NCBI GenBank assembly: GCA_963516475.1
Contig: CAUQBR010000001.1
Span: forward strand, 62,001-126,000
Length of the DNA: 64,000 nt
Source: JABCPE02 sp963516475
GTDB taxonomy: Bacteria; Bacteroidota; Bacteroidia; Flavobacteriales; Weeksellaceae
Direction: 5' to 3'
Shown here: positions 60,289 to 64,000 of the stretch, one piece after another
Position numbering within the stretch: the stretch's first letter is position 1
Layout: each line of letters starts with the position of its first letter
Translations under genes and position numbers: made by a program
Notes under the pieces: model-generated
What the model was told of the DNA's origin: nothing
The model's input: only the letters and a program-made list of their open reading frames with translations
Databases searched by the model: none

Positions 60289-60906
60289 ATGAATAATAAT
60301 TCTTTCTCTGAATACGCTTGGAGCATTTTCACTAGGTCAATAGAGGATTATCACATCACTGATGATGTAGATGCTGTGAAACCAAATCACTATGAAAATA
60401 ACAGTTTGGAACAGATTTTGTATGACAAAAACTGGATTGACACAGTTCAGTGGCATTTGGAGGATATCATCCGTGATGAAAATATAGATCCTGTAAAAGC
60501 ATTAGAAATCAAACGAAGAATAGATGCTTCTAATCAGAAAAGAACTGATTTAGTGGAATTTATAGACAGTTGGTTTTTAAACAAATACAAAAACACCACA
60601 CCAAATGCTGATGCCAAGATAAACACAGAAACACCTGCATGGGCTGTGGACAGGCTATCCATTTTGGCTCTAAAAGTCTATCATATGGACTTAGAAGCCA
60701 ATAGAGCATCTGCAAGTGATGAGCATAGAGAGAAATGTCAAATGAAGCTGAATACTCTTTTGGAGCAAAAGAAAGACCTTAGCTCTGCTATTGACCAGCT
60801 GCTGAATGACATAGAAAACGGGCTCGTAAAAATTAAAACTTATAAACAAATGAAAATGTATAATGATGAGACTCTAAATCCTATATTATACAAAAAGAAA
60901 GAATAA
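60289..60906 (+). CDS. DUF4254 domain protein
   Basis: 205 aa. Soluble and mostly helical; the block DTVQWHLEDIIRDENIDP and the later I-[KR]-R-R-I-D-x-x-N-Q-x-R-T are DUF4254 hallmarks. The family occurs in Bacteroidota, often close to LPS glycosyltransferase genes; the function is unknown. Transcribed with tatA (5 bp gap) and the following lipoprotein (1-bp overlap, TAATG). Confidence 0.85.
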   Translation: MNNNSFSEYAWSIFTRSIEDYHITDDVDAVKPNHYENNSLEQILYDKNWIDTVQWHLEDIIRDENIDPVKALEIKRRIDASNQKRTDLVEFIDSWFLNKYKNTTPNADAKINTETPAWAVDRLSILALKVYHMDLEANRASASDEHREKCQMKLNTLLEQKKDLSSAIDQLLNDIENGLVKIKTYKQMKMYNDETLNPILYKKKE

Positions 60907-61367
60907 TGAATGTACTAAAAGTATTGGGAATTATCGGAATATGTGGTTTTGTAGTATCTGCGTGTGCAACAGAGAAAAATAATCTGTCTCCTACTACCGT
61001 CTTGATTGCTAACATGTCTGAAAAAACACCTGAAGATGTAGTAAAAAATATCAGTGATAATTTAGACCTGATAAAATACTCTTCAGACATTACCAATGCT
61101 TTTAGCTTGTGCTCTTCTTTCTCACAAAAACCTGTAAATGAGGAATTTTCTAACCTGAAATTCTACATCACGGAATACCTATACGCCGTGAAAGAGCACA
61201 ATACCGTGGGAAAAGAAAAGGCTTTGTATAATTATGAAAAATCTTATAAAAAAATACAAAAGCTAAAAAACAATCTCAATGAAGATGAACAAGAGATTCT
61301 CAACAGGTTTTTAGTAAATATCAAAACCAATATCACTCTGATAGAATCCCTAAAAGACACTTTATAG
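60906..61367 (+). CDS. Hypothetical lipoprotein, 153 aa
   Basis: The signal sequence has lipobox SAC (Cys20). The mature protein is helical (KTPEDVVKNISDNLDLI and EKALYNYEKSYKKIQKLKNN). I do not recognise a family. It overlaps the DUF4254 gene by one base and ribA starts one base after its stop, so it is in the tatA-ribA transcript. Confidence 0.72.
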   Translation: MNVLKVLGIIGICGFVVSACATEKNNLSPTTVLIANMSEKTPEDVVKNISDNLDLIKYSSDITNAFSLCSSFSQKPVNEEFSNLKFYITEYLYAVKEHNTVGKEKALYNYEKSYKKIQKLKNNLNEDEQEILNRFLVNIKTNITLIESLKDTL

Positions 61368-61368
61368 A

Positions 61369-61959
61369 ATGGTAAAAATTCAGGCTGAAGCTAATGTCCC
61401 TACAGAGTATGGAAAATTCAAAATCATCGCTTTCTCTGAAAAGGAACAAGACTGGATGCCGCATCTTGCTTTGATAGTAGAAAATACGGACTTATCTAGC
61501 GTGGTGAATGTCCGTTTTCATTCTGAATGCATCACAGGAGAGGTTTTCCATTCTAAAAAATGCGAATGCGGACAGCAGCTTTCCTCCGCGATGCAATATA
61601 TCCAGAAACACGGCGGCGTGATTGTCTATCTACGGCAAGAGGGCAGAAATATTGGCATTATCAATAAACTGAAAGCCTATGCTTTACAAGAAAAAGGATT
61701 GGACACTGTGGAGGCCAATCTAGAACTGGGACTTCCTGCTGATGATAGGAATTTCAGTGTGGCAGTTGATATTTTAGAAATACTCGGAATAAAGGAAATC
61801 AACCTCATCACCAACAATCCAGACAAACTCAGTTTCGTAGAAAACAGCAAAATAAAACTACACTCCCGCATTCCGCTGGAGATAAAACCCAACGAAGAAA
61901 ACCGAGATTATCTGAAAACAAAAAAAGATTTTTTCAGGCATTTTATTTCTGGAGAATAG
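61369..61959 (+). CDS. ribA: GTP cyclohydrolase II
   Basis: 196 aa. First step of riboflavin synthesis, opening GTP to a pyrimidine diamine. Zinc cysteines are seen in HSKKCECGQQ (two Cys) with a third in SECITGE; the GTP-binding LRQEGRNIGIINKLKAYALQ contains the catalytic Arg. The GTP cyclohydrolase II domain stands alone, without the RibB (DHBP synthase) domain that many bacteria fuse to it. The terminator starts just after the stop. Confidence 0.95.
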   Translation: MVKIQAEANVPTEYGKFKIIAFSEKEQDWMPHLALIVENTDLSSVVNVRFHSECITGEVFHSKKCECGQQLSSAMQYIQKHGGVIVYLRQEGRNIGIINKLKAYALQEKGLDTVEANLELGLPADDRNFSVAVDILEILGIKEINLITNNPDKLSFVENSKIKLHSRIPLEIKPNEENRDYLKTKKDFFRHFISGE

Positions 61960-61965
61960 ACTAAA

Positions 61966-61997
61966 AAAACCTTCCAAGAAAATCTTGGAAGGTTTTT
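61966..61997. terminator. Bidirectional terminator between ribA and cdd
   Basis: AAAACCTTCCAAGA pairs with TCTTGGAAGGTTTT around AAA; T runs on both strands. Confidence 0.88.
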
Positions 61998-62003
61998 ATT
62001 TTA

Positions 62004-62486
62004 CTATAAAAAAGTAGTATCAAAAGAGAAAGGCAGTAAATCCTTTATGGAATTTATTTTTATAATCTTCTCTCCGCTGATACTTGCAATGTAGATTTCT
62101 ATATTTTGTGCTTGTTTTACTTCGTATTCTACGATACTCTGTCTGCATGAACCACACGGAGGAACTATCCTGTCTAAGTCTGGATTCTCCTCCAAACCAC
62201 CGATAACAAACAGCTTTTCTATTTTTTGGTTAGGGAAATTAGCACCCAGCCAAAAAATCACACTTCTCTCTGCACACAGACCAGAGGGATAAGCAGCGTT
62301 CTCCTGATTGCTTCCTGTGTAAATTTCACCATTTTCTAATAAAATAGAACAACCTACCAGAAATTTAGAATAAGGTGCATATGCCTTTAATCTGGAACTT
62401 TTCGCTTCCTCAAAAAGTTTTTTTTCTGTTTCCGAGAGTGTATTTATGTTTAGAATTTCGTATTCTATTTCTAATTTACTTTTCAT
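62004..62486 (-). CDS. cdd: Cytidine deaminase
   Basis: 160 aa. Deaminates cytidine and deoxycytidine. Zinc-binding motifs: GLCAERS (Cys and catalytic Glu) and PPCGSCRQ (two Cys). FLVGCSI and N-Q-E-N-A-A-Y are typical of the tetrameric type. It is monocistronic on the minus strand between two terminators. Confidence 0.96.
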   Translation of the reverse strand: MKSKLEIEYEILNINTLSETEKKLFEEAKSSRLKAYAPYSKFLVGCSILLENGEIYTGSNQENAAYPSGLCAERSVIFWLGANFPNQKIEKLFVIGGLEENPDLDRIVPPCGSCRQSIVEYEVKQAQNIEIYIASISGEKIIKINSIKDLLPFSFDTTFL

Positions 62487-62521
62487 AAGACCAGTAGTTA
62501 AAAATTTGTTGATATAAGGAC

Positions 62522-62554
62522 AAAAAAGAGGCTTTTAGAAAAAACCTCTTTTTC
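62522..62554 (-). terminator. Terminator after the partial prolyl isomerase gene
   Basis: AAAAAAGAGG and CCTCTTTTT pair around a 13-nt AT-rich loop. On the minus strand it follows the stop at 62568. Confidence 0.65.
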
Positions 62555-62567
62555 GTTATTTTTTGAA

Positions 62568-64000
62568 TTAGTGACCCGCTAAATCATAAACTTGTATTCT
62601 ATAATCTTTGATATCAGCATTATTCTGCAAGCTTCTCATGAACGCTTGTGGGAAAACATTCGCGCTTTGCTGCTGAAGCTGCTGTTGAAGTTGCTTGATA
62701 TCTCCCGTATCTTGTTTGTTTATAGTTACACCTTTGTTTACTACCACATAAACTCCTGCATTACCATCTATCGGTTTAGATGTTTTATCCTTACCAATCG
62801 CAAAGGCTGCTCCCGCTACCTTAGGCTCTACTGCTCCTCCTAAAACAGGGCTAAGTAGATTGATTTGTCCTGACTCTTTGCTCACACCGAACAAATTAGC
62901 AATTGTAGCCAAATCCTGAGCTTTTGCTGTGGATATTTTTTTCCCGATTTCTTTCGCCAAAAGCTGATTTTTTACAATCGGTTCTATCTGCTCTCTTACA
63001 GCTTCTGGATCTACAAGACCTTCGGACTGTTTTCCATTCAGATAAACCACGATTCTATCTCCATTAGCAGTTGTAAACATCTCGCTCTGTCCTTTTTCTC
63101 TTTTCTTGTCAAAAGCCCACTTTAGGATTTCAGCATCTTTATCTGTTCCTAAAAGCTGCCCTTGGAATCTTTGTACTAGTTTAGGATTTTGGAAGTTGTA
63201 ATTGTTTTTCTTTGCAATATTTACAAACTCATTAAATCCTTTCCCTTGTATTTGCTGAGCGAAACTTGTAGACTGAGCATGAAGTTTGTCCGTTGTAGCA
63301 TTTGATGCTTTGATTTCTTTCACCAAATTTGCTACTTTATAAGACATCGCACCTGGTTTTCTATCTGTGATGTTGATGATATGGTATCCATACTGAGATT
63401 CCACCACATCTACAGCACCTTTCGGACTTTTATCAAGATAATTTTGGAACTCTGGAACGAAACCAGCCTGTCCTGTAGTTCTCCATCCCAAATCTCCTCC
63501 ATTCTGCACAGAACCATCAGCAGAAAGGCTAAGATATTCTTCAAACTTCGCAGAGTTTGCTTTTGTTTCTGATGCTATTTTTTCTGCTAATTGCTTAGCT
63601 TGTTCTTTTGTTCGTTTTGTAGCTTCACCTTGTGCAGTTGGAAGACCTTGATAAGCAATCAAAATATGTCTTGAACGGATAGAGTCCGTAGCTTTTTTGT
63701 TCAAAAGTTTAGAAACCACATAATAGTTTCCTTCTTTATAAGGCCCGAAAGTCTGTCCAAGCGCCGCTCCTGCTACTTGCTCTCTGATTCCTGCTGGAAG
63801 TTGTTCTTTGGAATAATAGTTCGGGTCAAAACCAGCCTGAGAATGCGTCAGCACAAATAAACTATCGCTCTTGTTAGTCTTGAAGTTTTCCAATCCATTT
63901 CCTACATCTACTCCATCATTATAAAGTTTGTTGATTTCTGCCAAAGTAGCTGCTTCATCCGCTTGTGTAGGTTCAGCTTTGAAATAAACCAATCCTAAAT
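62568..64000 (-). CDS. Periplasmic peptidyl-prolyl isomerase, PpiD/SurA type (partial, N-terminus outside)
   Basis: At least 477 residues, open at the right edge; the first Met-like codon (TTG 63992) is internal because the frame continues to 64000. A parvulin (PPIC) domain is present (IRSRHILIAYQGLP, GGDLGWRTTGQAGFVPEFQ, VVESQYGYHIINI), followed by a long helical C-terminal part. The order fits PpiD, an inner-membrane-anchored chaperone of outer-membrane and secreted proteins. The membrane anchor should lie in the missing N-terminus. Confidence 0.9.
   Translation of the reverse strand, partial: LGLVYFKAEPTQADEAATLAEINKLYNDGVDVGNGLENFKTNKSDSLFVLTHSQAGFDPNYYSKEQLPAGIREQVAGAALGQTFGPYKEGNYYVVSKLLNKKATDSIRSRHILIAYQGLPTAQGEATKRTKEQAKQLAEKIASETKANSAKFEEYLSLSADGSVQNGGDLGWRTTGQAGFVPEFQNYLDKSPKGAVDVVESQYGYHIINITDRKPGAMSYKVANLVKEIKASNATTDKLHAQSTSFAQQIQGKGFNEFVNIAKKNNYNFQNPKLVQRFQGQLLGTDKDAEILKWAFDKKREKGQSEMFTTANGDRIVVYLNGKQSEGLVDPEAVREQIEPIVKNQLLAKEIGKKISTAKAQDLATIANLFGVSKESGQINLLSPVLGGAVEPKVAGAAFAIGKDKTSKPIDGNAGVYVVVNKGVTINKQDTGDIKQLQQQLQQQSANVFPQAFMRSLQNNADIKDYRIQVYDLAGH

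Overview
The window looks like a chromosomal segment of a Bacteroidota bacterium, class Flavobacteriia, most likely a Weeksellaceae member (Chryseobacterium / Bergeyella / Riemerella type). The reasons are: AT-rich DNA; promoters of the Bacteroidota type (TTG, then 17-20 bp, then TAnnTTTG) and hardly any Shine-Dalgarno sequences; family markers such as DUF3276, a Bacteroidota-type LptE, an OstA-like protein, DUF4292, DUF4254, DUF4349, a GldI-like lipoprotein and BshA (bacillithiol synthesis); and many lipoproteins with an SC lipobox. Species identity is an inference from gene content only.

Layout. 0-1.5 kb: end of a DUF805 gene, an unknown gene, a structured RNA on the minus strand with the size and rod fold of 6S RNA, and tRNA-Cys. 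1.5-16.3 kb: housekeeping and envelope genes (ABC-F ATPase, rpsA with an interesting leader, Fur-type regulator, OstA-like LPS transport protein, pdxA, ribE, sensor kinase, ABC exporter, DUF3276, omega-amidase, rseP). 16.4-20.2 kb: tRNA-Asn, then one large helicase-PLD nuclease gene with the architecture of the type II Mokosh antiphage system. 20.3-25.3 kb: Sel1 protein, pgi, DUF4349 lipoprotein and an acyltransferase broken by one in-frame amber stop. 25.4-43 kb: M48 protease, rplU-rpmA, lysA, miaB-sigma54 regulator-lptE-repeat protein, gdhA, NifU/Mrp iron-sulfur genes, NlpC/P60 lipoprotein, MlaD-type protein, a foldase cluster (GldI-like FKBP plus a cyclophilin-FKBP fusion), Nif3 and a zinc-ribbon homologue without cysteines. 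43-46.5 kb: LuxE-like enzyme, lpxH, a small orphan, queD, terC. 46.6-51.3 kb: an accessory block of mostly unknown genes (membrane protein, methyltransferase operon, LRR protein, lipoprotein). 51.3-64 kb: msrA-bshA-GH3, a flippase-dut-nucleotidyltransferase-DUF4292-EnvC run, tatA, DUF4254, ribA, cdd and a partial periplasmic prolyl isomerase.

How it fits together. Much of the segment serves the outer envelope: LPS transport (OstA-like, LptE), lipid A (LpxH), lipid transport (MlaD-like), periplasmic folding and proteolysis (RseP, M48, PPIases), and wall remodelling (GH3, EnvC, NlpC/P60). Rho-independent terminators are frequent and sharply separate convergent genes. Several genes start within 4-6 nt of a TAnnTTTG box, which suggests leaderless mRNAs. 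No transposase, integrase, CRISPR array or rRNA operon was seen.
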